Part shown: positions 26,933-37,280 of the stretch, one piece after another
Layout of the letters: the number at the start of each line of letters is the position of its first letter
Position numbering within the stretch: position 1 is the first letter of the stretch
From: Staphylococcus schweitzeri
Lineage (GTDB): Bacteria > Bacillota > Bacilli > Staphylococcales > Staphylococcaceae
Direction: 5' to 3'
Assembly (NCBI RefSeq): GCF_002902405.1
Contig: NZ_PPQS01000001.1
Span: forward strand, 1-61,798
DNA: 61,798 nt
The notes under the pieces: generated by a model
Databases searched by the model: none
What the model was told of the DNA's origin: nothing
What the model saw: only the letters and a program-made list of their open reading frames with translations
Made by a program: the position numbers and the translations under genes

Positions 26933-28802
26933 CCATATCGTTTTAAAAAATTTACGTCAAAATATAAAACATTATGCGATGTATTTATTTTCATTATTTT
27001 TTAGCATCGTCTTATATTTCAGTTTTACCACTTTACAGTTCACTAAAGGTATAAACAATGACGATTCTATGGCAATTATTAAGAAAGGTGCTTTAGTCGG
27101 ATCAATCTTTTTATTCATTATTATCGTCATCTTTTTAATGTATGCCAATCATTTATTCGTGAAAAGACGTACGCGCGAATTTGCGTTATTTCAGTTAATT
27201 GGTTTAACACGACAAAACATTTTGAAAATGTTGGCACTTGAACAAATGATTGTATTTTTAATTACTGGAGTTGTCGGTGTATTATGTGGCATCGCAGGTG
27301 CACAATTATTGCTTTCCATTGTATCTAAATTGATGTCGTTATCGATTAACTTATCGATACATTTCGAACCTATGGCCCTTGTTTTAACTATTTTAATGCT
27401 AATTATTGCGTATATACTGATTTTATTTCAAAGCGGTTTATTTTTAAAAAGACGCAGTATCTTATCAATGATGAAAGACTCAGTTAAGACTGATGTTACA
27501 ACTGCTAAAGTAACGACTGCAGAGGTTATTTCAGGCGTATTAGGTATTGCTATGATTGCACTAGGCTATTATATGGCGACAGAAATGTTTGGTACGTTCA
27601 AAGCACTAACTATGGCTATGACATCACCGTTTATCATTTTATTTTTAACGGTTGTAGGCGCCTATTTATTCTTCAGAAGTTCCGTGTCACTGATTTTTAA
27701 AACATTGAAAAAGTCAAAGAATGGGCGTGTATCTATTACGGATGTTGTATTCACATCGTCAATTATGTACAGAATGAAGAAAAATGCGATGTCTTTAACT
27801 ATCATTGCAATTATTTCTGCTGTAACAGTGACTGTGCTTTGTTTTGCAGCATTATCTAAATCAAACACGAATCAAACGCTCGACTCTATGGCGCCAAATG
27901 ATTTCAACGTAATCGCCTCTCAAGATGCGCAACAATTTGAATCTAAACTTAACCAACAACATATTACATTTACTAAAAATTATTATGAAACTATTACTGT
28001 AGATAATGTTAAAGATCAAGTTATTACTTTAGAAAATGGTAGTGACTCAGGTCGCACAAATTCAATTTTAAGTGCAAATTCAAAATTAAATGGGAATGAT
28101 GCAATCATTACAAATACGAAAGCACTCCCAAACATAATAAATATTCATTTGAACAAAGATATAGTAGTAAAAGGTACTAAGAATGAAACTTTCCGTGTTA
28201 CACAAGAAGACAAAAGTAAGGTTTATCCTTTAAATCTAAGCTTCAACTCACCTGTCGTCGAAGTAAGTCCTGAAAAGTACCAACAGTTGAAAACGCAAAA
28301 TAATGTTCATACTTTTTATGGATACAATATTAAACAGTCTTCTCAACTGAAAGAAGCTCAAGCAATTGCAAATCAAATTGGTGAAAAAATCATCTCATTT
28401 AAATCAATCAAACAAAATGTCGATGCTACAAACGGTATTTTAATATTTGTGACATCCTTTTTAGGATTAGCATTTCTAGTAGCAGCTGGATGTATTATTT
28501 ATATTAAACAAATGGATGAAACTGAGGATGAACTAAGTAACTTCAGAATATTAAAACGTATAGGCTTTACGCATACAGATATGCTTAAAGGATTATTACT
28601 AAAAATTACTTTCAACTTCGGTTTACCATTATTAATTGCTATATTACATGCTTTATTTGCAGCCATTGCTTTTATGAAGCTGATGGGTAATATCTCGTTT
28701 ATGCCGGTGATTATTGTCATCGTTATATATACACTTATTTATATTATTTTCGCACTGATTGCTTTTGTTCACTCAAACAAGTTGATAAAGAAAGCTATTT
28801 AA
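26922..28802 (+). CDS. vraE: Peptide-antibiotic resistance ABC transporter, permease VraE
   Basis: A BceB-type permease of 626 residues with ten hydrophobic helices. The large extracellular domain (about 310-500) between helices VII and VIII is the usual peptide/lipid II-sensing part of this family. The N-terminus starts MTFNHIVLKNLRQNIKHYAMY. I chose the ATG inside the end of vraD, preceded by AGGTGG, over a GTG four codons upstream. It works with VraD and VraH to free lipid II cycle intermediates from peptides (family knowledge). Confidence 0.94.
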   Translation: MTFNHIVLKNLRQNIKHYAMYLFSLFFSIVLYFSFTTLQFTKGINNDDSMAIIKKGALVGSIFLFIIIVIFLMYANHLFVKRRTREFALFQLIGLTRQNILKMLALEQMIVFLITGVVGVLCGIAGAQLLLSIVSKLMSLSINLSIHFEPMALVLTILMLIIAYILILFQSGLFLKRRSILSMMKDSVKTDVTTAKVTTAEVISGVLGIAMIALGYYMATEMFGTFKALTMAMTSPFIILFLTVVGAYLFFRSSVSLIFKTLKKSKNGRVSITDVVFTSSIMYRMKKNAMSLTIIAIISAVTVTVLCFAALSKSNTNQTLDSMAPNDFNVIASQDAQQFESKLNQQHITFTKNYYETITVDNVKDQVITLENGSDSGRTNSILSANSKLNGNDAIITNTKALPNIINIHLNKDIVVKGTKNETFRVTQEDKSKVYPLNLSFNSPVVEVSPEKYQQLKTQNNVHTFYGYNIKQSSQLKEAQAIANQIGEKIISFKSIKQNVDATNGILIFVTSFLGLAFLVAAGCIIYIKQMDETEDELSNFRILKRIGFTHTDMLKGLLLKITFNFGLPLLIAILHALFAAIAFMKLMGNISFMPVIIVIVIYTLIYIIFALIAFVHSNKLIKKAI

Positions 28803-28875
28803 CACAGTTTAGATTTTGATTTTAAGAAATGCAATATAACTATTAATTGATTTATAAAAAAGGAGAGATTGAATC

Positions 28876-29067
28876 ATGAAATTTAGAGAATTAGTAAAAC
28901 AATCATACGAGGATTTGAAGAATTTGACTGTAAATTGGTTTAACGTTATTGCTTTAGCAATTATTGTTATTGTCTTAAGCGTAGTTACAACACCAATTAT
29001 AGGTATTCCAGCTGGTTTATTAGGTGGCGCTTATTATTTAAAACGTCGCGAAGAAAAAGGTAAATAA
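28876..29067 (+). CDS. vraH: Short membrane protein VraH, third component of VraDEH
   Basis: A 63-residue protein. Its first 21 residues form an amphipathic lead (MKFRELVKQSYEDLKNLTVNW), one long hydrophobic stretch or hairpin (about 23-53) follows, and the tail is basic (KRREEKGK). Location 73 bases after vraE and the sequence type match VraH, reported to be needed with VraDE for full gallidermin and daptomycin resistance. AGGAGAG precedes the ATG. A terminator follows. Confidence 0.85.
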   Translation: MKFRELVKQSYEDLKNLTVNWFNVIALAIIVIVLSVVTTPIIGIPAGLLGGAYYLKRREEKGK

Positions 29068-29125
29068 GCGTAGTCTATCAGTATATGGCATTGCTATAAC
29101 CTTTTAAACCAGGTTTTAATATCAA

Positions 29126-29159
29126 CAAGCAGCGTTCGTTTATCGTTGCTTGTTTTTTT
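29126..29159 (+). terminator. Terminator of the vraDEH operon
   Basis: CAAGCAGCG (29126-29134) pairs with CGTTGCTTG (29144-29152), and seven T residues follow. Confidence 0.88.
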
Positions 29160-29465
29160 ATTGATTGCTTATAAAATCGTCATGTTTAAACGATATGTCA
29201 CTTTGAAAACAATCAAATACCATAAAAGACTACAATTTTTTTGTTTTTATAAATCCCTTTAAATCAACGTTTCTAAGGTTTTTTAAAATGTTTTTTAATT
29301 TATTTTCAAAAAACACTGTACATTATACCATTTTAAGCGTATAGTTGGTCTTACGTAATAAAAGCTCGTGAATTAAATTGTAGTGTATTTGTTTAGAATA
29401 TCCTCTTTTTTAGTTATGAATTTGTTACAAATATTAAGTGCAAAAGCACATGGAGGTTTTTCTAT
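29160..29465 (+). other. AT-rich region holding the cspB promoter and leader
   Basis: No gene is visible. A TAGAAT hexamer (29394-29399) and a TATACC (29324-29329) are possible -10 elements, but neither has a good -35. Cold-shock genes usually have a long structured leader, and the space here allows one. Confidence 0.45.
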
Positions 29466-29666
29466 ATGAATAACGGTACAGTAAAATGGTTTAACGCAGA
29501 AAAAGGTTTCGGTTTCATCGAACAAGAAAATGGCGGAGACGTATTCGTACATTTCTCAGGTATCGCTAGCGATGGCTACAAAACTTTAGAAGAAGGTCAA
29601 AAAGTTACTTTCGAAATCACTGAAGGTCAACGTGGAGACCAAGCAGTTAACGTACAAACTGTTTAA
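29466..29666 (+). CDS. cspB: Cold shock protein, CspB-like
   Basis: A 66-residue single cold-shock domain that binds single-stranded RNA and DNA. RNP1 (KGFGFIEQ, about 14-21) and RNP2 (VFVHFSGI, about 27-34) are both intact. The N-terminus [10 protein letters not shown] and C-terminus QAVNVQTV distinguish it from the main CspA, and from memory it matches CspB of S. aureus. GGAGG precedes the ATG by about 10 bases. It is monocistronic. Confidence 0.9.
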   Translation: MNNGTVKWFNAEKGFGFIEQENGGDVFVHFSGIASDGYKTLEEGQKVTFEITEGQRGDQAVNVQTV

Positions 29667-29710
29667 TCTTACAAAATAAAACGACTCATTAGAAAATGAA
29701 TCGCTTTGAA

Positions 29711-29746
29711 TACCAATAAGGTTTAAAACCTTGTTGGTATTTTTTT
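29711..29746 (+). terminator. Terminator after cspB
   Basis: TACCAATAAGGTT (29711-29723) pairs with AACCTTGTTGGTA (29727-29739), and a T7 run follows. Confidence 0.92.
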
Positions 29747-29789
29747 ATGCTATCTCCGATAATATGAGATGAGACGATACCACGATGAT

Positions 29790-30359
29790 TTATAAAAACT
29801 TAGTTGTCAAATGCATACTTATTAAAACTATAAGAATGAATACACCAACAAATGCTATGAACGATAGTACACCTGTCATCATATTTCTAGCTTTAGTTGT
29901 TTGTACTTCACTAGGATCTTTTCCATTCATAAAAGCAACAATTCGATCGTAGTTGTCCATTTTATGCACTTTTTTTAAGTCTTCTATTTTCATTGCTGCA
30001 TAATAACCTATTCCATAAATGATTGCCACCGTTATACCCCAAGCCCAATTCCAATAAACAACTAAAGGTCCTGTTAAAATTGCAGCTAATAACATAAAAA
30101 CAAGCATTATATACGTCCATATGTTTAAACTTCGTTGCACTTTAATGTCAGGTACAAATGGAATGGTCCCTTTTACTAAATCATCTAAAGTTACATTGAA
30201 CAAATCACACATCATTAATAAGTTATGTATGTCTGGTAAGCTTTTGTTATTTTCCCAATTAGAAATACTCTGCCTAGATACATATAACTTTTCAGCAAGA
30301 TATTCTTGTGAATAACCATCTCGTTCCCGATACTTTTTAATTTGTTTACTCAGATTCAA
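29790..30359 (-). CDS. Xre-family regulator with C-terminal membrane helices
   Basis: Residues 1-65 are a Cro/CI helix-turn-helix (SQEYLAEKLYVSRQSISNWENNKSLPD). Two hydrophobic helices lie near 80-125 and a third near 160-185, so the DNA-binding head is tethered to the membrane. The target is unknown. The start codon is TTG (30357-30359) with GGAGG 9 bases upstream; no in-frame ATG fits. The upstream 242 bases contain TTGAC/GTCAA arms (30442-30461) that could be its operator. Confidence 0.82.
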   Translation of the reverse strand: MNLSKQIKKYRERDGYSQEYLAEKLYVSRQSISNWENNKSLPDIHNLLMMCDLFNVTLDDLVKGTIPFVPDIKVQRSLNIWTYIMLVFMLLAAILTGPLVVYWNWAWGITVAIIYGIGYYAAMKIEDLKKVHKMDNYDRIVAFMNGKDPSEVQTTKARNMMTGVLSFIAFVGVFILIVLISMHLTTKFL

Positions 30360-30601
30360 TTACATACGCCTCCATTCAATTAGTACAATCAGACTATCAG
30401 ATAAACTTAATTAAAGTCACCTTTATGATTGACTAAATGTTTTGACATACTATAACGTCAAGGTTCGAAGACCCCCTTAAGACATACCTGCATTACTACG
30501 TGCTTGTAGTTTTCTCAATGATACTTTGAATTCCATTTATTATTTATGCAACTTTACTAAATGTTTGCGAAATTAGTCCAATAAAAGAAACTATATCCAC
30601 A

Positions 30602-30997
30602 CTATTTACTATTCGATTTTCCAGCTTTCCAACTATGCTTTTCTAATCTTTTTTGTGCTATTAATTCTACTGCTTCAAAAATACATACTGCACTTATAAA
30701 CCAACTTAGGAAACCAACAATAATGCTAATAAACCACATGTTAGTCATATATAACATCATCCATGTAACTAAAATACATACTAATACCCCTGTCATACCA
30801 AACACTGCGCCACGACTTACATGCACAGCCACTTTATCACCATATTGCATACCTGTAATAAACATAGACACTAAAAATACTGCTGGAAATGTTGCAAATA
30901 TACCACCAAATTCTTTCCAAGGCAGTGTTACAGATACAATATAACTTAATAATACTGCAAATCCCCCCACAAAAAATTTCATTAATGTTAATTTCAT
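30602..30997 (-). CDS. DUF3147 family membrane protein (copy 2)
   Basis: A 131-residue protein with four hydrophobic helices. The family motif GGIFATFPAVFLVSMF appears around residue 30. It is a paralogue of the gene next to it (31065-31418), which has the matching GGIIATMPAVFL, so the pair arose by tandem duplication. GGAGG lies 10 bases before the ATG. The function is unknown; tandem small membrane proteins of this kind may act as a hetero-oligomer, which is inference. Confidence 0.78.
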   Translation of the reverse strand: MKLTLMKFFVGGFAVLLSYIVSVTLPWKEFGGIFATFPAVFLVSMFITGMQYGDKVAVHVSRGAVFGMTGVLVCILVTWMMLYMTNMWFISIIVGFLSWFISAVCIFEAVELIAQKRLEKHSWKAGKSNSK

Positions 30998-31064
30998 GAT
31001 GTTCTGCCTCCAATAATTTATTACTTAATAAATGAATACAACTAAAGATTACGCATTTTCCAAA

Positions 31065-31418
31065 CTATAAATGTCTAATACTGAATATTGCGAGGGAGAT
31101 AACAAACCAACAGACGACCGTGAATATTGCTCCTTTTCGATAACCTTTGAGCTTAATATAGAGAGATGTCAAAAATACAGTTAAAATACAAGACAGAATA
31201 CCGACAATTGCCCCAGTGCTAAGATTCATCGACATCTCCACTAATTGCGTACCACGATGATCCAAAGCTAATGCGATAATAGCCGCAAGAAATACTGCCG
31301 GCATAGTAGCTATAATGCCTCCTAACTTACCGCCTACCTTATCTGCAATAATTGACGCTGATGCAACAGCTATACCACCAATGACAAAATGAAGAATTGC
31401 ACTACCAATTGAAAACAT
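31065..31418 (-). CDS. DUF3147 family membrane protein (copy 1)
   Basis: A 117-residue protein with four hydrophobic helices and the GGIIATMPAVFLAAIIALA motif near residue 32. I chose the ATG at 31416-31418, with GAAGGG about 10 bases upstream; a TTG two codons earlier is only 4 bases from that site. It is first in a two-gene unit with the second DUF3147 copy, 67 bases apart. The function is unknown. Confidence 0.78.
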   Translation of the reverse strand: MFSIGSAILHFVIGGIAVASASIIADKVGGKLGGIIATMPAVFLAAIIALALDHRGTQLVEMSMNLSTGAIVGILSCILTVFLTSLYIKLKGYRKGAIFTVVCWFVISLAIFSIRHL

Positions 31419-31640
31419 CTTCAACGTACCCTTCTATAATTAATTCAATACAAACGTATCATTCACACAAAGTGTAAAACTTAAACTTTCTACTGTAAAG
31501 GTAACTCAAGCGATGTTCATAAAGCTTTCATGATACTTTCATAAACTAGCAATAAAGGTTTGAAATGAAGGTATATCCAGCTCAAATTATTGGAAATTAC
31601 CATTAACTGTAATTTTTAAATCAACATGAAAATATAAATT
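31419..31640. other. AT-rich gap, no gene seen
   Basis: This gap lies between the DUF3147 pair and the noc terminator/parS-like element. No convincing ORF, promoter pair or strong hairpin was found. Confidence 0.5.
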
Positions 31641-31644
31641 TTTA

Positions 31645-31660
31645 TGTTTCACGTAAAACA
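31645..31660. promoter_or_regulatory. parS-like centromere site
   Basis: TGTTTCACGTAAAACA differs from the 16-base ParB/Spo0J target TGTTTCACGTGAAACA at one position. It sits about 6.5 kb from dnaA, beside noc, where origin-proximal parS sites are expected. It also forms the outer arm of the noc terminator stem. Confidence 0.65.
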
Positions 31661-31694
31661 AAAAAGACAAAGCTATTATGGTCTTAGCTTTGCC
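31660..31694 (-). terminator. Terminator after noc
   Basis: On the minus strand GGCAAAGCTA pairs with TAGCTTTGTC (plus 31666-31675 with 31685-31694), and a T6 run follows. Outer arms CACGTAAAA/TTTTACGTG (31650-31658, 31695-31703) extend the structure. Confidence 0.85.
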
Positions 31695-31731
31695 TTTTAC
31701 GTGTTAATAACCATGATACGTCATCTCGTTA

Positions 31732-32571
31732 CTAACGTTTATATATTCGAATTTTTATTTCATAATAATCTTCATGATCTTTATCTTTATGTTCAACGTG
31801 TAATCCTGTTTGTTGAATCGCTTGAATACTTTTGCCTATCTCATCTCGTGCTTGAGTGACATCTTGTGCAAAACGAAGATTTTGTGCTTTGACTTTTTCG
31901 GGACCCGTTTTTTGACGTACTCTATCTTCAGTCTGTTTCACATTTAGTTTTTGTGCAATGACTTGCTCAATCAACGCTTCTTGTTCGCTATCGGACAATG
32001 ATAATACCGCCCTAGCGTGACGTTCAGTAATTTTACCTTCTCTTAAGCGAAGTAGTACTTTCGGCGCTAACTTCAATAAACGTAACTTATTAGCAATAAA
32101 GCTTTGACTTTTACCTAAACTTTTTGCCAATTCACTTTGCGTTGTATCACCAATTTCCAATAACTTCTTATAGGCTTCCGCTTCTTCAACAACAGACAAA
32201 TTTTCTCTTTGAATATTTTCAATCAATGCTACAACAGCAGTCTCTTCATCATCCATGTCACGAATAATAACGTCTGCTTGAGGTAAATTTAGTGATTGTA
32301 TTGCTCTAAATCGGCGCTCTCCAGCAATAATTTCAAACATATCTTCTTCAATCGGTCTTACAACAATAGGCTGTAATAGACCATGTTCATGTATAGATTC
32401 TGCAAGTTCTTTAATTTTATTTGGTTCAAACACCTGTCTTGGTTGATAACGGTTGGGAACGATACGTTCAATTTGAATGGATTCAACATTACTATTGCGA
32501 TCTTCTTCAATATGTCCAATGATGTCATCTTTATTTTTCAAACCAAATAATTTTGAAAAAGGTTTTTTCAT
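31732..32571 (-). CDS. noc: Nucleoid occlusion protein Noc (ParB family)
   Basis: A ParB-like CTPase that binds specific chromosomal sites and keeps FtsZ from assembling over DNA. In S. aureus Noc also limits replication initiation. The CTP-binding boxes are visible: GERRFRA around residue 87 and ENIQRENLS around residue 117. The helix-turn-helix QSELAKSLGKSQSFIANKLRLL lies around 145-165. It is 279 aa. The position beside rsmG-mnmG-mnmE is the conserved origin locus, and it is distinguished from Spo0J/ParB by context. Confidence 0.93.
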   Translation of the reverse strand: MKKPFSKLFGLKNKDDIIGHIEEDRNSNVESIQIERIVPNRYQPRQVFEPNKIKELAESIHEHGLLQPIVVRPIEEDMFEIIAGERRFRAIQSLNLPQADVIIRDMDDEETAVVALIENIQRENLSVVEEAEAYKKLLEIGDTTQSELAKSLGKSQSFIANKLRLLKLAPKVLLRLREGKITERHARAVLSLSDSEQEALIEQVIAQKLNVKQTEDRVRQKTGPEKVKAQNLRFAQDVTQARDEIGKSIQAIQQTGLHVEHKDKDHEDYYEIKIRIYKR

Positions 32572-32613
32572 TATCCATTCGCTCCTTTTATGTTAGTTGT
32601 AAAGGATTCTGTA

Positions 32614-33333
32614 TTATTTTTCAAGTAAAGGAGTCTTATTAGGCGTCCCTGGTTTTCTTGGATACTTTTTCGGCGTCTGTCTTTTTTTATCAATAATGAA
32701 CATCTGGCGCTCTCCAGCATCTTCTGGCAATTCAAATGTATGTGTTTCTGTAACGTTACCACCTAAAACTCTAATTGCAAATTGTGCTTCTTCTAATTCT
32801 TCTTCACCCTTTGATGATTTCAATGCTACAAACTGTCCACCTTTTTTTACAATCGGTAAGCAAAGCTCACTTAATACAGATAATCTAGCTACAGCTCTTG
32901 CAGTAACAATGTCATAAGACTCCCTGTAGACACCTTTGCCAAATGTTTCTGCTCTGTCATGAATAAAGCTTACGTCTTCTAAATGCAACTCTGACGCCAG
33001 ATGATTTAAAAATTGAATACGCTTATTTAAAGAATCTACAATAGTCACTTTCAACTGCGGAAACATAATTTTTAATGGAATACTTGGAAAACCAGCTCCA
33101 GCGCCTACATCACATAAACTTAAAGGCTGATTAAAGTCAAAGTAAAAACTAGGTGCTATGGAATCATAAAAGTGTTTCAAATACACATCATGTTCATCCG
33201 TAATACTTGTTAAATTCATCTTTTCATTCCATTCAACAAGCAAACGATAATACGTTTGAAACTGTTGCTTCTGGGTTTCATTTAATTCAATATGATGTTC
33301 TTTTAATTGTTCAGCTAACCATTCTACAGTCAT
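32614..33333 (-). CDS. rsmG: 16S rRNA (guanine(527)-N7)-methyltransferase
   Basis: RsmG/GidB methylates G527 in the 16S rRNA 530 loop. Its loss gives low-level streptomycin resistance (family knowledge). It has a Rossmann SAM-binding motif [15 protein letters not shown] near residue 75. The 239-residue length is normal. Its ATG overlaps the mnmG stop by one base, and noc follows after 42 bases. Confidence 0.96.
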   Translation of the reverse strand: MTVEWLAEQLKEHHIELNETQKQQFQTYYRLLVEWNEKMNLTSITDEHDVYLKHFYDSIAPSFYFDFNQPLSLCDVGAGAGFPSIPLKIMFPQLKVTIVDSLNKRIQFLNHLASELHLEDVSFIHDRAETFGKGVYRESYDIVTARAVARLSVLSELCLPIVKKGGQFVALKSSKGEEELEEAQFAIRVLGGNVTETHTFELPEDAGERQMFIIDKKRQTPKKYPRKPGTPNKTPLLEK

Positions 33334-35210
33334 TAGTCACTCACCCTTTGGAGTTTACCTTGTTCTAAGTAAATTAATAATATAGATATATCTGCTGGAT
33401 TTACACCTGAAATTCTAGAAGCTTGTGCAATATTTAAAGGTTTTACTTCAGATAATTTTTCACGTGCCTCAGTCGCCAAGCTATCAATCTTGCTATAATC
33501 TAAGTCTTCTGGAATTTTCTTCTCTTCCATACGCTTAACTTTCTCAACTTGTTGTAGCGATTTATTGATATAACCTTCATATTTCGTTTGAATTTCTACT
33601 TGTTCTTCAACATCTGCAGTCAATTGATGTTCTTCTTCTAAAATGGCTAAAATGATATCATAAGTCATTTCCGGTCTACGCAATAAATCGATAGCTAAAA
33701 TACCATCTTTTAAACGAGAGCCACCATGTTGCTCGATAATCTCTTGCGTATGTTCATTCGGTTTAATACGAATATCTGATAAACGTTTAATTTCCGCATC
33801 AATTTGCTGGCGCTTTTGATTAAAATGCGCATATCGTTCTTCAGAAATCATACCTAGTTCATAGCCCATATCTGTTAATCTTAAATCCGCATTATCATGA
33901 CGTAATAGTAAACGATACTCTGCACGTGAAGTTAATAATCGATATGGTTCATTAGTACCTTTAGTTACGAGGTCATCAATTAATACACCGATATATGCAT
34001 CAGAACGACTTAATATTTTTTCACCTGTACCTAACACTTTACCAGCTGCATTTATACCTGCCATTAAACCTTGGCCAGCCGCTTCTTCATATCCAGATGT
34101 ACCATTAATTTGGCCTGCTGTATAAAGATTTTTAATCATTTTCGTTTCAAGTGTAGGCCATAATTGAGTAGGCACAATCGCATCATATTCAATTGCGTAG
34201 CCAGCACGCATCATATCCGCCTTTTCAAGACCTGGGATTGTCTCTAACATTTGACGTTGCACATGTTCAGGAAGACTCGTAGACAACCCTTGAACATATA
34301 CTTCATTTGTATTGCGACCTTCAGGCTCTAAGAAAAGTTGATGTCGTGGTTTATCATTGAATCGCACAAATTTATCCTCAATTGATGGACAATAACGTGG
34401 TCCTGTTCCTTTAATCATACCTGAATACATGGCAGATAAATGTAAATTATCATCAATAACCTTATGAGTTTCTGCATTAGTATATGTTAACCAACATGGT
34501 AATTGATCCAAAATATATTCTGTAGTTTCAAAACTAAACGCACGTCCTACATCATCACCTGGTTGGATTTCAGTCTTCGAATAATCAATTGTTTTCGAAT
34601 TAACACGTGGCGGTGTACCAGTTTTAAAACGAACAATATCAAATCCCAGTCCTCTCAGATTATCTGACAATGTAATTGATGGTAATTGATGGTTTGGACC
34701 ACTTGAGTACTTCATATTACCTAAAATGATTTCACCACGTAAAAACGTCCCTGTTGTGATGATAACTGCCTTAGAATGATATTCTGTACCAATATTTGTA
34801 CGTACACCTTTAACTTCATCATTTTCGATAATTAATTCATCTACCATACCTTGCATGATATGAAGGTTTTCTTCATCCTCAATCACACGCTTCATTTCTT
34901 GTTGATAAAGAACCTTATCAGCCTGTGCTCTTAGGGCTCTTACAGCTGGACCTTTACCTGTATTTAACATTCTCATTTGAATGTGCGTTTTGTCGATTGT
35001 TTTCGCCATTTGGCCACCTAAAGCATCGATTTCACGTACTACGATTCCTTTTGCTGGGCCACCAACTGATGGGTTACATGGCATAAATGCTATATTATCT
35101 AAGTTAATTGTTAACATTAACGTCTTAGCACCACGTCTTGCTGATGCTAAACCTGCTTCAACACCTGCATGTCCAGCACCTATTACGATTACATCATATT
35201 CTTGCACCAC
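33333..35210 (-). CDS. mnmG: tRNA uridine-5-carboxymethylaminomethyl modification enzyme MnmG
   Basis: An FAD-dependent partner of MnmE that modifies the wobble U34 of several tRNAs. The N-terminal dinucleotide motif [12 protein letters not shown] (9-20) and the family signature [11 protein letters not shown] are present. It is 625 aa. The start is GTG (35208-35210; the second codon is also GTG), with GGAGG 8 bases upstream. It sits between mnmE and rsmG. Confidence 0.97.
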   Translation of the reverse strand: MVQEYDVIVIGAGHAGVEAGLASARRGAKTLMLTINLDNIAFMPCNPSVGGPAKGIVVREIDALGGQMAKTIDKTHIQMRMLNTGKGPAVRALRAQADKVLYQQEMKRVIEDEENLHIMQGMVDELIIENDEVKGVRTNIGTEYHSKAVIITTGTFLRGEIILGNMKYSSGPNHQLPSITLSDNLRGLGFDIVRFKTGTPPRVNSKTIDYSKTEIQPGDDVGRAFSFETTEYILDQLPCWLTYTNAETHKVIDDNLHLSAMYSGMIKGTGPRYCPSIEDKFVRFNDKPRHQLFLEPEGRNTNEVYVQGLSTSLPEHVQRQMLETIPGLEKADMMRAGYAIEYDAIVPTQLWPTLETKMIKNLYTAGQINGTSGYEEAAGQGLMAGINAAGKVLGTGEKILSRSDAYIGVLIDDLVTKGTNEPYRLLTSRAEYRLLLRHDNADLRLTDMGYELGMISEERYAHFNQKRQQIDAEIKRLSDIRIKPNEHTQEIIEQHGGSRLKDGILAIDLLRRPEMTYDIILAILEEEHQLTADVEEQVEIQTKYEGYINKSLQQVEKVKRMEEKKIPEDLDYSKIDSLATEAREKLSEVKPLNIAQASRISGVNPADISILLIYLEQGKLQRVSD

Positions 35211-35285
35211 AATATAAACCTCCTTAATTGATATCTTACTAGCCTTTCTTTAGACATCATTTCGTCTAATTCACTTATCTATTAT

Positions 35286-36665
35286 CTATTTACCTAAACA
35301 GAATTGGCTGAATAACTGATCGATAAGTTCATCGCTTGCAGTTTCACCAATGATTTCTCCTAATATTTCCCAAGTTCTAGTTAAATCAATTTGTACCATG
35401 TCCATAGGTACACCAGATTCTGCTGCATCAATCGCATCTTGTATCGTTTGTCTTGCTTGTTTTAATAATGAAATATGTCTCGAATTAGAAACATAAGTCA
35501 TATCTTGATTTTGTACTTCTCCACCAAAGAACAAATCACGAATTTGAATTTCTAATTCATCAATACCTTCTTGTTTTAACATTGATGTTTGAATTAAAGG
35601 CGTATCACCTATCATCTCTTTAACTTCATCTATGTCTATATTTTGTTCTAGATCCATTTTATTTACAATAACGATTACATCTTCATTTTTTACCACTTCA
35701 TATAATATGAAATCTTCTTGAGTTAACGCCTCGTTATTGTTTAATACAAATAAAATTAAGTCCGCTTGACTTAACGCCTTTCTAGAACGTTCAACACCAA
35801 TTTTTTCAACAATGTCTTCTGTCTCTCGGATACCGGCAGTATCAACTAATCTTAACGGTACACCACGAACATTGACGTATTCTTCTAAGACATCTCTAGT
35901 CGTACCAGCTACCTCTGTGACGATTGCTTTATTATCTTGTATTAAGTTATTTAACATAGAAGATTTACCAACATTTGGCTTACCAACGATTACTGTAGAC
36001 AAACCTTCTCGCATAATTTTACCTTGTGCGCCAGTATCTAATAAGCGGTTAATTTCTTGTTTAATTTCTTTAGATCTCTCTAAAAGAAATTCTGTTGTCG
36101 CATCTTCAACATCATCGTATTCTGGGTAATCAATATTAACTTCTACTTGCGCGAGTATTTCTAATATAGATTGACGTTGTTTCTTGATTAAATCACTAAG
36201 TCGACCTTCAATTTGATTCATTGCAACCTTAGAAGCACGATCTGTTTTCGAACGTATAAAATCCATAACTGCTTCAGCTTGAGATAAATCGATACGACCA
36301 TTTAAAAAGGCACGCTTCGTAAATTCACCAGGTTCAGCCATCCTAGCACCATGTGTCATAGTAAGTTCTAATACTCTATTTATAGTCAAAATGCCACCAT
36401 GGCAATTAATTTCAATGATATCTTCTCTAGTAAATGTTTTCGGTGCTCTTAATACAGACACCATAACCTCTTCAACTACTTCTTTAGTATCTGGATCAAT
36501 AATATGACCATAGTTAATTGTATGAGAAGGTACATCTTTTAATAGATGTTTTCCTTTATATAATTTGTCAGCTATTTCAACAGCTTGTGGTCCAGATAAT
36601 CGAACAATACCTATCGCTCCTTCACCCATGGGTGTTGAAATACTTGTAATTGTATCTAAATCCAT
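35286..36665 (-). CDS. mnmE: tRNA uridine-5-carboxymethylaminomethyl modification GTPase MnmE
   Basis: A potassium-activated, dimerising GTPase working with MnmG. It has the N-terminal folate-binding domain, then an inserted G domain with GKPNVGKSS (G1), DTAGIRET (G3) and NKMD (G4), and ends FCLGK, the conserved C-terminal cysteine motif. It is 459 aa. It follows rnpA after 171 bases on the minus strand. Confidence 0.97.
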   Translation of the reverse strand: MDLDTITSISTPMGEGAIGIVRLSGPQAVEIADKLYKGKHLLKDVPSHTINYGHIIDPDTKEVVEEVMVSVLRAPKTFTREDIIEINCHGGILTINRVLELTMTHGARMAEPGEFTKRAFLNGRIDLSQAEAVMDFIRSKTDRASKVAMNQIEGRLSDLIKKQRQSILEILAQVEVNIDYPEYDDVEDATTEFLLERSKEIKQEINRLLDTGAQGKIMREGLSTVIVGKPNVGKSSMLNNLIQDNKAIVTEVAGTTRDVLEEYVNVRGVPLRLVDTAGIRETEDIVEKIGVERSRKALSQADLILFVLNNNEALTQEDFILYEVVKNEDVIVIVNKMDLEQNIDIDEVKEMIGDTPLIQTSMLKQEGIDELEIQIRDLFFGGEVQNQDMTYVSNSRHISLLKQARQTIQDAIDAAESGVPMDMVQIDLTRTWEILGEIIGETASDELIDQLFSQFCLGK

Positions 36666-36836
36666 ATTACTACTCGCCTCCTTTAATAAGGTATCATTTA
36701 TTTAAAATGTATTTTTTATACTTCGATAAATACTGAAAAAGTAAAACACAAGAGAAGTTGTATGTCAGTCTAACGTTTGTCTGCGGTTAGACTTCGGGTT
36801 GTCTATTTTATACTTTGCCTTCTCCCCTGCCCCATC

Positions 36837-37190
36837 TTAATTAATCTTTTTATTAAAAACTTTTGCTATTTTAAGTACGTGTTCAAGACTACTTTGAATT
36901 TGTAAAGTTGTCATATCTTTTGCTGGCTGTCTCGCTATTACAATAATATCTTTTGCCAATATGTGTGATTTATGTACTTTGAAATTTTCACGAATTGCTC
37001 TTTTAATCTTGTTTCTTAGTACTGCATTGCCTAGTTTTTTTGAAACGCTAATACCTAAGCGGAAATGGTCTACTTCTTTATTATTATAAGTGTATACAAC
37101 AAATTGCCTATTGGCTACAGAATGACCTTTTTTATATATTTTCTGAAAATCTGCATTTTTTTTAATTCGGTAAGTTTTCTCCACTAACAT
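36837..37190 (-). CDS. rnpA: Ribonuclease P protein component
   Basis: The basic protein subunit of RNase P, which matures the 5' ends of tRNAs. The signature RNKIKRAIRENF (about 60-71) and FRLGISVSKKLGNAV are intact. I chose the ATG at 37188-37190 (117 aa, the usual staphylococcal length); the GTG one codon earlier is less likely. It lies downstream of rpmH but is separated from it by a strong terminator-like hairpin. Confidence 0.95.
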   Translation of the reverse strand: MLVEKTYRIKKNADFQKIYKKGHSVANRQFVVYTYNNKEVDHFRLGISVSKKLGNAVLRNKIKRAIRENFKVHKSHILAKDIIVIARQPAKDMTTLQIQSSLEHVLKIAKVFNKKIN

Positions 37191-37280
37191 CACTCGCTTA
37201 TTTATCGTTTTTTATTTAAAGCTATATTTAAACATCTGTTGAGCTTAACGCAAAAATTCTATTTGTTCTTAATTTAAACG

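Noticed and set aside
30442..30461. TTGAC-N10-GTCAA as a plus-strand promoter
   Set aside because: No -10 at a workable distance; kept only as a possible operator near the Xre gene.
36767..36793. AGTCTAAC/GTTAGACT hairpin between rnpA and mnmE
   Set aside because: No T-run on either strand. It could be an mRNA processing site, but nothing supports a specific call.
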